A stretch of 64,000 nucleotides of DNA from Bacteroidota bacterium (GCA_024642705.1 JAHEAQ010000012.1:1-64000), one strand, 5' to 3'; shown: positions 35,576 through 45,720, numbered from the stretch's first letter. A program made the numbers and translations. The notes: generated by a model from the sequence alone, not told the origin.

Positions 35576-38275
35576 TTATTCTTTTATCCATACCCTAATT
35601 CCATACGGTGGCAACTTAATGGTCAAATTATTGCCACTCATTGATTCTGTTTCTGGAACATCCTTTACGCCATTAACATGATCAAAAGCTTCATTATTAC
35701 CAATCAATTTCCACCTACCATTTTCTGTGCCGTTTACATAATAAATGAATTCATATTCAGCAGTATTGATTAAAACCAGCACTTTCCTGTCAACCAAATA
35801 GCCTAAAGCTTTTTCATCTTCAGGCACCAACCATTCAAAATAAAAGGGTGAAGGCTGTTCGGATAATCGAAATACTTTTCCGTATTCACTTGACCTAAAT
35901 TTTATAAGCCCTCTCCAAAAATCATGCATACCTTTATAGTCGCAATATACACCTTCCTCATTTGTTGTCCTACCTACATTATTCCAAATGAAATTATTCG
36001 CTAATCTTTGGTTATAAGTATCACTTTTGCCATGAAATGCCAATTCTTGCCCATTCACCATCTTTTTAATTACCTCATTGATCGGTGCTGATGCTTTGCT
36101 GCGCATAAATTCAGTTCCACCATGAATAACTATTGGACCTAAGGAAGTATGTAATAATAAGGCAGCCATCTTAAATTGGTTTTCATCTACTCCGAACCTC
36201 CCGTCAAAATCATTTGTTCCAAATTGATCTGCAAGAGCCATGTTATCATGGATATCTAAATAATTGATTCCACTCAAAGGGGTCCTATCTGTGTAAAAGC
36301 CAGCAGATAGTCCTTTCATCACATTTTCTCTTTCATTGTATTTTCCTCCTGGCCAACCTCTATCGTTTGTTTTAGATTTGATATCAAATACTGATCCTTT
36401 AAAAGCATTTCGGGTATCATCCTGGAAAAAAGTTATAGGCGCATCTTCCTTATACCAATCCCAACTTGGGTTAGATTCAAAGTCGGGATCATTTGAAGCA
36501 ATCCATGGTTCTCCATATATAATTATATCGTTGCCTAAAGCTTTTCTTAATGCAATTAAGGTTTGTTTATCAATTTGCCCAGCAAGATCAATTCTGAATC
36601 CATCAACCCCAAATTCTTCAACAAAATGCTTGCATTGATCAATTAACCATCGTTGCACCATCGGCCTATTTTCTGTTTTTACTTCATTTCCAAATGCCCC
36701 TATATGTTTAAAGTTTTTAGTTCTGTAATAGTATCCCATATCAAGTGCATTAAAATGAAAATTAAAATGGCTACCATCCATATTTTCACCCGTGTGATTG
36801 GGAACAATGTCAATTATTACAGCAATTTCTTTATCATGGAAAGCTTGAACTAAATCTCTGAACTGTATTCTTTCCGCACCTGGTTCTGTATCTTTTTGTC
36901 TGTATTTTGATTCAACGGCAAAAGCATGAGTCGTCCTATATCCCCATTGATAATTCTCCTTGTTGATACCATTTTGGATCATGTATGGATCATTTAGAAA
37001 ACTAGCTTGCCACAAATCATCTTGAAAATGTAGGAATTCTTGCACTGGTAATAAATGAACTGCATTAATACCCAAATCAACCAAATAATCAAAACCTATC
37101 AATTCACCTTTTTCATTTCTAAGTCCTTTTTTTACCATTGCTGGTATGGTCCCTTTCAATTCATTTGAAACTGGCAGCTGATCTGTAAAATCTTGAACAT
37201 GAACTTCGTATGCAATTAAATCTTTCATTTTCGGAATTCCATTTTTTAATGGCTTTGCAGGTTCTGTTTTTCTAGCTACCCTAGATTTTCCCCAAGCATC
37301 CATATTCACCCTTGCATATGGATCAGATATGTGCCCACCAGTTGACTCGAAAGAATGGCTTCCCGGCTCTACTGGATAATGAACAGTAAAATCGTAATAT
37401 GTGCCTTCTAGATTTTGAGCGAATATGTATTCCCAAACTCCATTTTCATCCACCACCATTTCAACTTGTTGAAAAGCTGTAGAATCATCATGATGTTTGT
37501 ATAAAAATAATTTTAATGACTCAGCTCTTGGTCCAAAAATCCTGAAACTCGTACTTTTTTGATCTCCAGAAATTTCAGCGCCTAATTTCTTTGAACTGTA
37601 TAGATGTCTGAACCAACCATCAAATGAGCAAGCTACTTTGATATTAGATTTGAACATTTCAAAATAATGTACTCTCCTTTTATCAAATGGTTTTTCAACA
37701 TGTACTAAGAATTCAGTTTCTGTATTAGGCAAAATAGCAGAAATTGGTATTTCAATGCCTTCCCAAGTTGTTAATCTATAATCTTTGGGATTTAAAGATC
37801 TTTCTACACCTTCGAGTTTTACCCAAATCGAATGATTATCAATAATTTCCGCTTTTAGTTTTGGTACCATAAAATCTTGCATAAAAATTAAATTACCACC
37901 TTTTAAGTTAACAGCATTAGACGGTGGTTCCACCCAAATACCCTCATTAATTCTGAATTTAAAAGCACTTTGGGGAGAAATTGTTTTGAATTCCTCATTC
38001 ATTATTTCTAAAACCCAAAGATCTTTATTGTCTCCAAGTTGTTTCAATTTCCAATTTTCATCATCCATTTCTTGACTCCAATCCCTAAATGATCCTGTAA
38101 CTGCTACATTACTAACTGTTAAATTATAAATTTCAACGTCATAAATAAAAAATACATTTTCACCCCTAACAGCAAAACCTGAAATTCTTTCTGTTGCCGA
38201 AAATTTTTGACCAATTGTCAAATTACAGCCCAACATTAAGAAAAACCATAGAAAATATTTAGAAAATTGCCTCAT
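35576..38275 (-). CDS. pulA: Type I pullulanase-like GH13 debranching enzyme, exported
   Basis: 899 residues. The signal is MRQFSKYFLWFFLMLGC; C17 could be lipidated, or cleavage may follow IGQ. N-terminal beta domains, including a CBM48-like module (about 250-330, FGPRAESLKLFLYKHHDD), precede the GH13 barrel. Catalytic residues: nucleophile D563 (DGFRIDLAG), acid/base E589 (YGEPW) and D677 (LDIHDN). Pullulanases hydrolyse alpha-1,6 branches in pullulan, starch and glycogen. No SusC/D pair or other amylase is in the window. The exported alpha-glucan theme recurs in the dikinase-like protein at 7534-10455. Function is well supported; cell location is inferred. Confidence 0.9.
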   Translation of the reverse strand: MRQFSKYFLWFFLMLGCNLTIGQKFSATERISGFAVRGENVFFIYDVEIYNLTVSNVAVTGSFRDWSQEMDDENWKLKQLGDNKDLWVLEIMNEEFKTISPQSAFKFRINEGIWVEPPSNAVNLKGGNLIFMQDFMVPKLKAEIIDNHSIWVKLEGVERSLNPKDYRLTTWEGIEIPISAILPNTETEFLVHVEKPFDKRRVHYFEMFKSNIKVACSFDGWFRHLYSSKKLGAEISGDQKSTSFRIFGPRAESLKLFLYKHHDDSTAFQQVEMVVDENGVWEYIFAQNLEGTYYDFTVHYPVEPGSHSFESTGGHISDPYARVNMDAWGKSRVARKTEPAKPLKNGIPKMKDLIAYEVHVQDFTDQLPVSNELKGTIPAMVKKGLRNEKGELIGFDYLVDLGINAVHLLPVQEFLHFQDDLWQASFLNDPYMIQNGINKENYQWGYRTTHAFAVESKYRQKDTEPGAERIQFRDLVQAFHDKEIAVIIDIVPNHTGENMDGSHFNFHFNALDMGYYYRTKNFKHIGAFGNEVKTENRPMVQRWLIDQCKHFVEEFGVDGFRIDLAGQIDKQTLIALRKALGNDIIIYGEPWIASNDPDFESNPSWDWYKEDAPITFFQDDTRNAFKGSVFDIKSKTNDRGWPGGKYNERENVMKGLSAGFYTDRTPLSGINYLDIHDNMALADQFGTNDFDGRFGVDENQFKMAALLLHTSLGPIVIHGGTEFMRSKASAPINEVIKKMVNGQELAFHGKSDTYNQRLANNFIWNNVGRTTNEEGVYCDYKGMHDFWRGLIKFRSSEYGKVFRLSEQPSPFYFEWLVPEDEKALGYLVDRKVLVLINTAEYEFIYYVNGTENGRWKLIGNNEAFDHVNGVKDVPETESMSGNNLTIKLPPYGIRVWIKE

Positions 38276-38341
38276 TTATTAATTATTCAAAATTAAACTG
38301 ATTTCATTTTTCAAGGTCATTTGTATTACAAATTTACAAAC

Positions 38342-39298
38342 TTAAACTGTAGCAGCCCTTCTAAGTTTATCGTTAATAGCTCTTCCCAGTCCTATTTCTG
38401 GGAATAATTCAGTTATGATCAAATCAATGTCCATGGAATCCAGAATTCGCATATAGGCAAAAAGATTTCTTGCAGCTTCATTCAAATCGCCGCTTTTAGA
38501 CAGGATAAGTTGATTTTCCAAAGGAATCACCTTCCTTGTTTTTTGAAAAGCTAATACGCCTATTCTTTCAATATTATAATTGCCAATTGCCGCTAATGGA
38601 GGACTTATCATTACTGGAATTTTAGGTGCATAATGACTTTTCAACATGCCTGGAGCGATAGGATTACTGCTTGAATTTTCTAAAATTTCAATTTCTTCCG
38701 TGTATTCTAAAAGGCTTTCAATTGTTATTCCCCCCTTCCGTAAAACATGCAACTTATTTTCCTTCCATTCCACAATGGTGCTTTCTAATCCAACCGCACA
38801 TTCTCCTCCGTCAAGAATATATTCAATTTTATGCCCCAATTGATCCTGAACATGTTTTGCAGTTGTAGGACTTATATAGCCAAACGGATTTGCACTTGGC
38901 GCTGCTAGTGGATATGAAAGCTCAGCCAAAAGCTTTAGAGATAATGGATGATTAGGAATTCTGAACGCTACCTTATCAGAGCCAGACGTTACTAAATCAG
39001 GAATTGCTTTTGTTTTTTCTAAAATTATGGTAAACGGCCCCGGCATTAAAGCATTTGCCATTTCCATTAAGATATCTGGGATGTATTTTACATAATCTGT
39101 AATTCTTTCTAGGTTGTTAGTGTGTACTATCAAAGGGTCAAAAAAAGGCCTATCCTTAACTTGAAAAATTTTTAAGATAGAATTTTCATTAAGTGCATTT
39201 CCAGCAAGACCATAAACGGTTTCTGTAGGTATTGCAATTAACTCGTCTGAATTAAGAATTTGCATTGCTCTATTAATGTCTGTGCCTATATCTGCCAT
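38342..39298 (-). CDS. tsaC: L-threonylcarbamoyladenylate synthase (Sua5 type)
   Basis: 318 residues. The N-terminal YrdC domain (about 1-200) has IAIPTETVYGLAGNA, FQVKDRPFFDPLIVH, PGPFTIIL and AAPSANPFG. The roughly 110 residues after it are the Sua5 extension (APGMLKSHYAPKIPV), so it is the long two-domain type. The product, threonylcarbamoyl-AMP, is used for t6A modification of ANN-decoding tRNAs. It lies on the minus strand between the pullulanase and pyrD, with no obvious operon partner. Confidence 0.93.
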   Translation of the reverse strand: MADIGTDINRAMQILNSDELIAIPTETVYGLAGNALNENSILKIFQVKDRPFFDPLIVHTNNLERITDYVKYIPDILMEMANALMPGPFTIILEKTKAIPDLVTSGSDKVAFRIPNHPLSLKLLAELSYPLAAPSANPFGYISPTTAKHVQDQLGHKIEYILDGGECAVGLESTIVEWKENKLHVLRKGGITIESLLEYTEEIEILENSSSNPIAPGMLKSHYAPKIPVMISPPLAAIGNYNIERIGVLAFQKTRKVIPLENQLILSKSGDLNEAARNLFAYMRILDSMDIDLIITELFPEIGLGRAINDKLRRAATV

Positions 39299-39481
39299 GG
39301 CTCAAAAGTATAGCTTTCTTGCTTAGTTTTCTATAAATTATTGGTAACATTAATAAAATCAGATGTTTATTCTAACTAAAAGTTAATGTAGTACAAATGA
39401 AAAATGAATAAATTGTTGAAAAAAATAATACTATAAATCGCAAAAAAAACGATACAATTAAATGCTTTTTCAAACTAAAAT

Positions 39482-40513
39482 TTAGTTTGACAATTTCTTA
39501 TTGATTGCTCTGACTAACCCTGGACCAGCATAAATAATACCACTATAAATTTGAACCAAACTCGCGCCTGCATTCAATTTTTCAACAGCATCTTCGTATG
39601 ACATAATGCCGCCAACACCTATAATTGGAAGTTGACCAGATGTTTTAGTGGAAATATATTTTATAATTTCTGTTGATTTATCAGCTACTGGTTTGCCACT
39701 TAGTCCCCCATTTCCAATAATCTCTACCTCAGCTTGGTTTGTTATCAAATCAGCTCTGGAAATAGTGGTATTTGTTGCAATTATTCCATCTAAATGGGTA
39801 TTATTTGCAATTTCAATAATATCATCAAGTTGATTATTGTTAAGATCAGGAGCTATTTTCAACAATAATGGTTTCCTCTTTTTTTTATTGCTGTTCAAAT
39901 CTTGCAATGTACTTATAAGCTTTGTTAAAGGTTCCTTTTCTTGCAACTCCCTCAAACCAGGCGTATTAGGAGAACTTACATTTATTACAAAATAATCAAC
40001 ATATGGAAAAAGAGCATTAAAGGATTTCACATAGTCCTCAGTTGCTAAATCATTAGGAGTAAGTTTATTTTTTCCAATATTTCCGCCAACTATCAGATTT
40101 GTTTTTTTTCTGTTTTTGAGTCGTTCGACTAATGCATCCATTCCATCATTATTGAACCCCATTCTGTTGATTAGAGCTTGATCTTTGGGTAATCGAAATA
40201 ACCTTGGTTTTGGATTACCATCTTGTGGCAAAGGGGTAACGGTTCCAATTTCTACAAAGCCAAAACCCAGGTGTGACATTGTATTATAATATTTTCCGTC
40301 TTTATCAAATCCTGCTGCTAGGCCAATGGGATTTTTAAATTTAAGTCCAAATACTGTCCTTTCTAGTCCTTTTTCTGAAGAATCATATAAAACATGAAAC
40401 AACCATTTCACACCAGGAATTAGAAGAATAAAATTCAATAATTTTACAGTAAAATAATGGGCCCTTTCAGGATCCATTTTGAATAAGATGGGTTTAAGGA
40501 AATATTTATACAC
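39482..40513 (-). CDS. pyrD: Dihydroorotate dehydrogenase (quinone), class 2
   Basis: 343 residues, the normal length for class 2. An N-terminal membrane-associating helix ([13 protein letters not shown] then [12 protein letters not shown]) precedes the FMN barrel with [25 protein letters not shown], the catalytic-serine segment [17 protein letters not shown], and IIGVGGI. It oxidises dihydroorotate to orotate in pyrimidine synthesis, passing electrons to menaquinone. The start is GTG at 40513. A promoter-like pair lies 18-47 bases upstream. Single gene; other pyr genes are not in the window. Confidence 0.95.
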   Translation of the reverse strand: MYKYFLKPILFKMDPERAHYFTVKLLNFILLIPGVKWLFHVLYDSSEKGLERTVFGLKFKNPIGLAAGFDKDGKYYNTMSHLGFGFVEIGTVTPLPQDGNPKPRLFRLPKDQALINRMGFNNDGMDALVERLKNRKKTNLIVGGNIGKNKLTPNDLATEDYVKSFNALFPYVDYFVINVSSPNTPGLRELQEKEPLTKLISTLQDLNSNKKKRKPLLLKIAPDLNNNQLDDIIEIANNTHLDGIIATNTTISRADLITNQAEVEIIGNGGLSGKPVADKSTEIIKYISTKTSGQLPIIGVGGIMSYEDAVEKLNAGASLVQIYSGIIYAGPGLVRAINKKLSN

Positions 40514-40530
40514 GCTATTTTAGTTTGAAA

Positions 40531-40560
40531 CAAAAATAGACCTTGAAAAATAAAAATCAA
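40531..40560 (-). promoter_or_regulatory. Bacteroidota-type promoter for pyrD
   Basis: On the minus strand, TTG (40558-40560) is followed by exactly 19 bases and then TATTTTTG (40531-40538), matching the -33 TTTG and -7 TAnnTTTG consensus. The predicted start of transcription is about 10 bases before the GTG. Confidence 0.5.
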
Positions 40561-40613
40561 CAATCAAGATTAAAAAAAAATAAGTTTAATGAATTCGAGG
40601 ATATAAAGAGGAA

Positions 40614-41351
40614 TTAACTTGTCATTTCTGCTCCAAGTTTCGCCAAATCTCTTACCAATAATCTTTTTCGATTAAAAGTTAAAAGATTTTTTGATCTAAG
40701 TTCATTTAAAACAGTGGTTACCGTTTGTCTTGACGTAGCAGTTAGGTTGGCGATTTCTTGATGTGTAATAAATTTTCTTACCACCCATTCGAAACCTACT
40801 CTTTCGCCTTTCTTATTGGCCATATCTAGGAGAAATTCTATTATTCTGGTTCTTGAGTCTTTAAAAACCAAAGATTCCAATCTTTGTTCCATTTCTAAAA
40901 CTCTAGAGCCCATAATTTTCATCATAAAAAGACTTAAGGAAGTGTGGTCTTTTATAAGTAGATTCATGTCCGCAGTTGAAATAGCGCATACGGTGGTATC
41001 TTCCATTGCAAATGCAAAATCTCTTCTTACATTTTCACCAACTAAGGATAACTCGCCAAAAACCTCACCTTTATTTAATATTGCCTTAGTAATTTCTTTA
41101 TTGGAATCACCATAATTTCCAATTTTCACTCTTCCTCCAGTAATAAAATAAATTTTGTCTGAACTTTGCTCTGGCAGATAGATATATTCTCCTTTTTTAA
41201 ATACTTTTTGATCATGAGTATCTAAAGCTGCCCCTAATTTTTTAGGGCAAAATATGCCTGTAACGTCAATATTTTCTAAAAACCAGATTGAATTATCCAT
41301 AATTAAAGCTGTCTTTGGTTTTGCCTGTACTTCTATTAACGTATCTACCAT
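40614..41351 (-). CDS. Crp/Fnr-family transcriptional regulator
   Basis: 245 residues. The cyclic-nucleotide-binding beta-roll (about 45-150) has KGEYIYLPEQSSDKIYFITGG and LNKGEVFGELSLVGE. The phosphate-binding cassette residues are partly kept, but a typical RxS/T cAMP contact is not obvious (GENVRRDFAFA). The C-terminal winged helix has THQEIANLTATSRQTVTTVLNEL (about 200-222), a good Crp HTH. An N-terminal extension of about 30 residues is unusual. No cysteines suited to an iron-sulfur cluster are clustered, so Fnr-type oxygen sensing is unlikely. It sits between pyrD and dnaX; targets are unknown. Confidence 0.9.
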   Translation of the reverse strand: MVDTLIEVQAKPKTALIMDNSIWFLENIDVTGIFCPKKLGAALDTHDQKVFKKGEYIYLPEQSSDKIYFITGGRVKIGNYGDSNKEITKAILNKGEVFGELSLVGENVRRDFAFAMEDTTVCAISTADMNLLIKDHTSLSLFMMKIMGSRVLEMEQRLESLVFKDSRTRIIEFLLDMANKKGERVGFEWVVRKFITHQEIANLTATSRQTVTTVLNELRSKNLLTFNRKRLLVRDLAKLGAEMTS

Positions 41352-41441
41352 ATTAATTGTTTGAAATTTGATTTATAAAACCAAGACGAGCAAAAAAAAC
41401 TAAACCCCTAAATGTGGAGATTTTAAATCAAAATAAATCGC

Positions 41442-43157
41442 TTATTCATTATCAGGAGTAAGGTCGAGTCTTTTTATTAAATTAGCGATTAAAGGGTTGA
41501 CTTCGACCAATTTTTCAAATTTTTCTCGAGGGCTCATAATCTTTGGCTTCTCTACAACTTTAAAATCTGGAAATTTATGGATGTCAACAATGACCTCAAT
41601 AGGTAAATCTTCAATATTGAAATTAGCCCTAATTTTTTCAATTAATTTTGATTCCTGAAGGATGGTTTCTCGAGCTATTTGAGTTGGAACAAAAGCTTTT
41701 ATTCCAATGCCTTCAAACTCAAGTATGGTGTTTTTCAGACTTGTAGCTGTAGCTTGCGACTCAATATTTTCAAGGTATTCCTCCCACAATTTTTTCAAAT
41801 TTCCTGGTGTCATTGGCTCACCCTGAGAAGCTTTTAATGCTTCTTCCTCTGCTACTTGCTTTACTAAAGCTTCCAAAGAATTGATCTTTGGCAAAATTCT
41901 TCTTTTCTCTTTTGTAGTGTTTGATATACTAACACTTTTAAATTTTTCGGGTTCTTCAACCTTATTTTCAATGGTTAGTTTTGCTGTGTATGATTCCGAC
42001 TTATCAAGTTTTGGAGAGGATTTAAGTTCCTCCTTCCTTGTTTCCTCAGGTATAGATTTTACATTAAATGCTCTGTTAATTTTAGCCATTTTGCACAAAG
42101 CTATTTCAGCATGTAAATTCTTATTTTTTGCTTTTGGAAAATTAATGTCACATTGGTTGGCAATATTCATTGCCGTAAGCAGAAAGTCAGTATTCAATAA
42201 ACTGGCTTGGTCAATATATTTTTGCTTCAATTGGTCACTTAAATCAATTAGAGATAAAGTGGACTTTTCTTTTGAGACCAACAAATTTCTACAATGTCCA
42301 GCTAAGCCATTAATAAAATGATCAGGGTCAAATCCTCTCCTAATAATATCATTAAATTGCAGTAGAATAGATGAAATATCTTCGAGCATTAATGAATCTA
42401 CAACATTAAAAAACACTTCGTAATCTAAAATATTTAAATTCTGCACAACTGCTTTATAAGTAATAGACTCTCCTGAGCTTGCTATTCTGTCAAAAATTGA
42501 AAGCGCGTCTCTCATTGCACCATCAGCCTTTTCAGCGATAATTTGTAAGCCTTCTATTTCGTACGATTTATTTTCTTGTTCAGCAATTATTTTAAGCTGA
42601 GTTACCATGTCGGAAGTTTGGATTCTTTTAAAATCAAAAACTTGACATCTTGACAAAATAGTTGGAATTATTTTATGCTTTTCGGTAGTAGCTAAAATGA
42701 AAATTGCATAAGATGGCGGCTCTTCCAAGGTTTTCAGAAATGCATTAAACGCGCTTGTTGAAAGCATATGAACCTCATCGATTATAAATATTTTATATTC
42801 ACCTTGTTGAGGTTGAAAACGAACCTGTTCAATTAATGTCCTAATATTTTCAACGCTGTTATTAGAAGCTGCATCTAATTCAATAATGTTAAACGAAGCA
42901 TTATCGTTGAAAGATTTACACGAAGAGCAGGAATTACAAGCAGTATGAGCGTTAATTTTATTTTGGCAGTTAAGCACTTTTGCCATTATTCTAGCACATG
43001 AAGTTTTCCCCACGCCTCTTGGACCACAAAACAAAAAAGCATGCGCAATCTGATCACTATCAAGTGCTTTCTGTAATGTTGATGAAACATGGGATTGCCC
43101 AAGAACTTCATCAAATTGTTGTGGTCGGTATTTTCTTGCTGAAACTATATAACTCAT
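41442..43157 (-). CDS. dnaX: DNA polymerase III subunits gamma and tau
   Basis: 571 residues. AAA+ clamp-loader domain: Walker A GPRGVGKT (45-52), four zinc cysteines C64, C74, C77 and C80, the Walker B region FIIDEVHMLS, sensor LATTEKHKI and the SRC box ILSRCQVF. The C-terminal third is divergent and lysine-rich, as usual for tau. No A6-type slippery signal was checked in detail, so a gamma form is not claimed. The ATG lies only about 10 bases downstream of a promoter -7 box. Confidence 0.95.
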   Translation of the reverse strand: MSYIVSARKYRPQQFDEVLGQSHVSSTLQKALDSDQIAHAFLFCGPRGVGKTSCARIMAKVLNCQNKINAHTACNSCSSCKSFNDNASFNIIELDAASNNSVENIRTLIEQVRFQPQQGEYKIFIIDEVHMLSTSAFNAFLKTLEEPPSYAIFILATTEKHKIIPTILSRCQVFDFKRIQTSDMVTQLKIIAEQENKSYEIEGLQIIAEKADGAMRDALSIFDRIASSGESITYKAVVQNLNILDYEVFFNVVDSLMLEDISSILLQFNDIIRRGFDPDHFINGLAGHCRNLLVSKEKSTLSLIDLSDQLKQKYIDQASLLNTDFLLTAMNIANQCDINFPKAKNKNLHAEIALCKMAKINRAFNVKSIPEETRKEELKSSPKLDKSESYTAKLTIENKVEEPEKFKSVSISNTTKEKRRILPKINSLEALVKQVAEEEALKASQGEPMTPGNLKKLWEEYLENIESQATATSLKNTILEFEGIGIKAFVPTQIARETILQESKLIEKIRANFNIEDLPIEVIVDIHKFPDFKVVEKPKIMSPREKFEKLVEVNPLIANLIKRLDLTPDNE

Positions 43158-43166
43158 AAGTAGTCA

Positions 43167-43196
43167 CAAATATATAGTTTAGACCTCAGAGTTCAA
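43167..43196 (-). promoter_or_regulatory. Bacteroidota-type promoter for dnaX, very short leader
   Basis: On the minus strand, TTG (43194-43196), a 19-base spacer, then TATATTTG (43167-43174). The box ends 9 bases before the dnaX ATG, so the transcript should be nearly leaderless. Confidence 0.5.
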
Positions 43197-43375
43197 CTTT
43201 ATATGTAAATATTTTGATATACACTACCCCATTTTATAAAAGTAGAAAAATTAAGTTTTTGCATGTAATGAGAAGAAGCATTTGTAGAAACCAATTTACA
43301 CGAATTAATTTTCCAACAGAAAATTGAAAACTTAGTTCTGTTAGGTTCAAAAGTAAAATTGAATAAAAGAAAAGG

Positions 43376-43456
43376 TTAAACCCGCACTATGCATTATACA
43401 TTCTATTCCTACTGGAAATGACTGCAAAATATACCGCTTCACTAAGTTTTGGTCAT
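43376..43456 (+). repeat. Dispersed repeat, copy B (partial)
   Basis: 81 bases matching the reverse complement of 32239-32319 without gaps at 77 of 81 positions. It begins TTAAACCCGC and ends TTTTGGTCAT. Only one arm of the longer element at 32136-32342 is present here; similarity stops at both ends. Confidence 0.75.
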
Positions 43457-44082
43457 AAGTTCATCCTCTGATTCTATCCATTCTTTTTTACATCTTCTGA
43501 AAAAAACCCACTCGATACCTGAGATAATTATGAGCGAATGTTAATCAACAATTCTAAAATAAGTGCCAATATCACATTCTGAAGTAAGACATAGAACAAA
43601 TGTCGCGAAGCAATTTCAATTGAAGTGAAAAAATATTGAACCAGCATTAAACCTGATGTCCGCGGCCGGTTAGAAATAGGACTGACCCCGAAAGTGGATG
43701 AGAAGCAAATGAGGAAACCTGCAGCAAATCACCAGGATGGGAGGGAGACAAGTCAAGACTGCTAATTGGCTAGTGCTTTTCTAAAAATGAAATGTGAAAA
43801 TTTAGAGTCTTTCTTCTAAAGAATATATGTTTTGGCTATCTCGAATTGCAGATTTAGCATTTTATAATTACTAATGAATTTTTCTCTTTTTGATATTTAA
43901 TTTTTAATTAAAAAAATTAAAGCCATGTTCATTATTGTTTTGACTTCTACTGTACCACATTACCCTTATATTCCGCAAGTTGCTTGGATGTGAAAACAAT
44001 TAAACTTTAAAGTCCTTTCTTTTAATTTTAAACACTTATCTAGATATATTGCATTTGTTTTTCAAATTTCTAACTATATAAA

Positions 44083-45720
44083 ATGAAAATAAGTCTAGCC
44101 CAGTTAAATTTTCATATTGGCAATTTTGAAGGTAATGTCAATAAAATGGTCGAAGCAATAATTGCTGCAAAAGCTGACAAAGTAGACATAATTTGTTTTG
44201 CTGAATTGGCAGTTTGTGGATATCCCCCAAGAGACTTTCTTGAATTTGACGATTTTATTAGAATGGCTGAAGAAAGTGTTCATACTTTGAAAGAACATAG
44301 CGATGGAATTGCAATAATTGTTGGAGCACCAACCAAAAACCCCATAATTGAAGGAAAAGATTTATTCAATTCAGCTTATTTTTTATACAATAAAGAAATA
44401 AAGCACATCTATCACAAATCTCTTTTACCAACTTACGATGTTTTTGATGAATACAGATATTTTGAACCTGCGGAAACATTTGATGTCATTCATTTTAAAG
44501 GTAAAAAAATCGCGCTTACCATCTGCGAAGATATTTGGAATATAGGAAATGAAAATCCTTTATATACCATCTGTCCAATGGATGAAATCATGCCACAGAA
44601 TCCCGATTTCATGATTAATATTTCTGCATCACCCTTCAACTATGAGCACGCCGAAGAAAGAATTCATGTTTTAAAGGCAAATGTGGCCAGATATGGCCTT
44701 CCCATTTTTTATGTTAATCATGTCGGAGCACAAACAGAATTAATTTTTGACGGTGGATCAGCAGTAATGTCCCCTTCTGGTGAAGTTTTTGAAGAATTTC
44801 CCTATTTCAAAGAATCGGTAAAATCTTTCGATCTAGATGAAGTGATTGCTGGAACCAAAAATATAATACAGCAAAAAAACAGAATTCAAGAAATTCATGA
44901 TGCTATAATTCTTGGTGTAAAAGATTATTTCGGTAAACTCGGGTTTAAAAAAGCAATCCTAGGATTATCAGGAGGTATAGATTCAGCAGTTACATGCGCT
45001 CTTGCTGTTCGAGCACTAGGAAAAGAAAATGTGAGGGGAATTCTTATGCCCTCTGAATTCAGTTCCGAACATTCTGTAAACGATGCGAAGCAATTAGCAG
45101 AAAATTTGGGAATTCAATACGATATCATTTCAATCAAAGATCCATATAAAGTATTTATAAATTTGCTAAGTCCATATTTTGATGGGAGAGGATTCGATGT
45201 AACTGAAGAAAATATCCAGGCAAGATGTCGAGGACTTATCTTAATGGCAATGTCTAATAAACACGGTAATATCCTACTTAACACCAGCAATAAAAGCGAA
45301 ATGGCAGTTGGTTATGGAACCCTATATGGTGATCTTGCTGGAGGGATTTCGGTTATCGGCGACGTGTATAAAACTGATGTTTTCAACCTAGCAAATTATA
45401 TTAATAAGGAAAATGAGTATATTCCAATAAATACAATTACAAAACCTCCATCTGCTGAATTACGTCCTAATCAAAAAGATTCAGATAGCCTTCCAGATTA
45501 TGAAATACTCGATGAAATATTATTTTTATACATCGAACGTCAATTAGGACCAAAGGAAATAATAATGAAAGGTTATGATGAAAAACTGGTAAGAAGAATA
45601 TTAAGATTAGTTAATATCAATGAATTCAAAAGACACCAAACAGCCCCAGTTATTAGGGTTTCATCTAAAGCTTTTGGCATGGGAAGACGAATGCCGATTG
45701 TAGGAAAATACTTATCTTAA
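44083..45720 (+). CDS. nadE: Glutamine-dependent NAD+ synthetase
   Basis: 545 residues, two domains. The N-terminal nitrilase-type glutaminase (1-260) has its Glu-Lys-Cys triad at E41 (CFAELAVCGYPPRD), K112 (YHKSLLP) and C148 (LTICEDIW). The C-terminal ammonia-dependent synthetase has the PP-loop LSGGIDS (295-301) and NTSNKSEMAVGYGTLYGD. It converts deamido-NAD to NAD using glutamine and ATP. Single gene, ending at a strong hairpin shared with sprA. Confidence 0.95.
   Translation: MKISLAQLNFHIGNFEGNVNKMVEAIIAAKADKVDIICFAELAVCGYPPRDFLEFDDFIRMAEESVHTLKEHSDGIAIIVGAPTKNPIIEGKDLFNSAYFLYNKEIKHIYHKSLLPTYDVFDEYRYFEPAETFDVIHFKGKKIALTICEDIWNIGNENPLYTICPMDEIMPQNPDFMINISASPFNYEHAEERIHVLKANVARYGLPIFYVNHVGAQTELIFDGGSAVMSPSGEVFEEFPYFKESVKSFDLDEVIAGTKNIIQQKNRIQEIHDAIILGVKDYFGKLGFKKAILGLSGGIDSAVTCALAVRALGKENVRGILMPSEFSSEHSVNDAKQLAENLGIQYDIISIKDPYKVFINLLSPYFDGRGFDVTEENIQARCRGLILMAMSNKHGNILLNTSNKSEMAVGYGTLYGDLAGGISVIGDVYKTDVFNLANYINKENEYIPINTITKPPSAELRPNQKDSDSLPDYEILDEILFLYIERQLGPKEIIMKGYDEKLVRRILRLVNINEFKRHQTAPVIRVSSKAFGMGRRMPIVGKYLS

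Larger units (their letters stand above)
43158..44082. other. 925-base intergenic region with repeat copy B and a GC-rich island
   Basis: Contains, left to right, the dnaX promoter, the 81-base repeat copy at 43376-43456, about 190 bases of ordinary sequence, a distinctly GC-rich stretch at 43650-43770, and AT-rich DNA up to nadE. The island has one open frame without a start codon (43640-43765) whose translation I do not recognise. The whole gap looks like a landing site for mobile or decayed elements. Confidence 0.55.

Noticed and set aside
43640-43765. GC-rich open stretch as a gene
   Set aside because: No start codon, 41 codons, no recognised family; kept only as an island worth searching.
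43650-43770. tRNA or other small RNA gene in the GC-rich island
   Set aside because: No T-loop GGTTCRA motif or cloverleaf spacing could be found.
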